Of a stretch of DNA of 64,000 nucleotides, positions 63,966 to 64,000 are shown piece by piece. The position numbers and the translations under genes are program-made. The notes beneath the pieces were generated by a model that had not been told where the DNA came from, ran no database searches, and was given only the letters and a program-made list of their open reading frames with translations. The stretch is from the NCBI RefSeq assembly GCF_003933245.1, contig NZ_QUSX01000001.1, forward strand, positions 1,612,001-1,676,000. Direction: 5' to 3'. Within the stretch, counting starts at the first letter, position 1. Every line of letters starts with the position of its first letter. This DNA comes from Maribacter algicola (GTDB lineage Bacteria; Bacteroidota; Bacteroidia; Flavobacteriales; Flavobacteriaceae).

Positions 63966-64000
63966 TCAATTTTTTGTCGATCAATATCAATTTATTCAAA

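Overview
The window is a stretch of a Flavobacteriaceae (Bacteroidota) chromosome, most like the marine Maribacter/Zobellia/Arenibacter group; the genus cannot be fixed from sequence alone. The evidence is the gliding-motility pair gldE-gldD next to mutY and ssb, TonB-dependent receptors, many Bacteroidota-only families (DUF4270, DUF4301, DUF4199, DUF2975), an L21 protein with a C-terminal helix-hairpin-helix tail, promoters of the Bacteroidota type (TTG, 17-19 bp, TAnnTTTG) and A/T-rich spacers with almost no Shine-Dalgarno sequences. Sixty-four protein genes are described; three (36, 56 and 29 residues) are very short. No tRNA, rRNA, CRISPR array, prophage or transposase was seen.

Layout. 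1-10.9 kb: a nitrilase-family hydrolase, a surface lipoprotein, comF, glyS, a TonB receptor, exonuclease III and an aldo/keto reductase. 11.04-12.52 kb: an accessory patch holding two small genes (a lipoprotein and a GNAT acetyltransferase), each between imperfect inverted repeats, each followed by a foldable 150-200 bp non-coding tail, and bounded by three copies of AACCGTT. It looks like an integrase-less gene-cassette array next to radA and is the most unusual part of the window. 12.5-17.6 kb (minus): panC, panD, a flippase-like membrane protein, an esterase-like protein without its serine, a 56-residue membrane protein and radA. 17.7-29.1 kb (plus): a half-length glycogen synthase, a DUF4270 lipoprotein with an inserted calcium-type repeat, glmS, a TonB receptor with an SGNH lipoprotein, and atpD-atpC.

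29.2-32.4 kb (minus): an M61 peptidase and GNAT pair, then a DUF2975 membrane protein with its XRE regulator behind a promoter clasped by two palindromes. 32.5-41.1 kb: biotin synthesis (bioF, bioD, bioA, a ketoacyl synthase, bioB) with a DUF2007 gene, one opposing glycosyltransferase and a JmjC-like protein. 41.2-44.5 kb (minus): recX and a PepSY protein, RNase E/G, a tiny basic ribosome-type protein and HU. 44.7-50.3 kb (plus): mutY, ssb, gldE, gldD, a threonine dehydratase with a nine-G run, and a metallo-hydrolase. 50.3-54.3 kb (minus): a lipoprotein and an active/inactive M16 peptidase pair. 54.4-56 kb: DUF4199, rplU, rpmA. 56-59.3 kb (minus): a nucleotidase, an M20 peptidase and ahcY. 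59.4-63.5 kb (plus): a phosphopantetheinyl transferase, then four overlapping or closely spaced genes (thiamine-binding-like protein, PnuC transporter, NadR-like kinase, DUF4301) and a small secreted protein. The last 450 bases have no gene but hold a probable structured RNA closed by an 18-bp helix with a 5-nt bulge and followed by a strong terminator.

Most genes are core metabolism and envelope functions. The parts with least precedent are the cassette patch, the 3'-end RNA, a REP-like palindrome found both in a cassette tail and inside the ketoacyl synthase gene, and several proteins that keep a fold but have lost catalytic residues.
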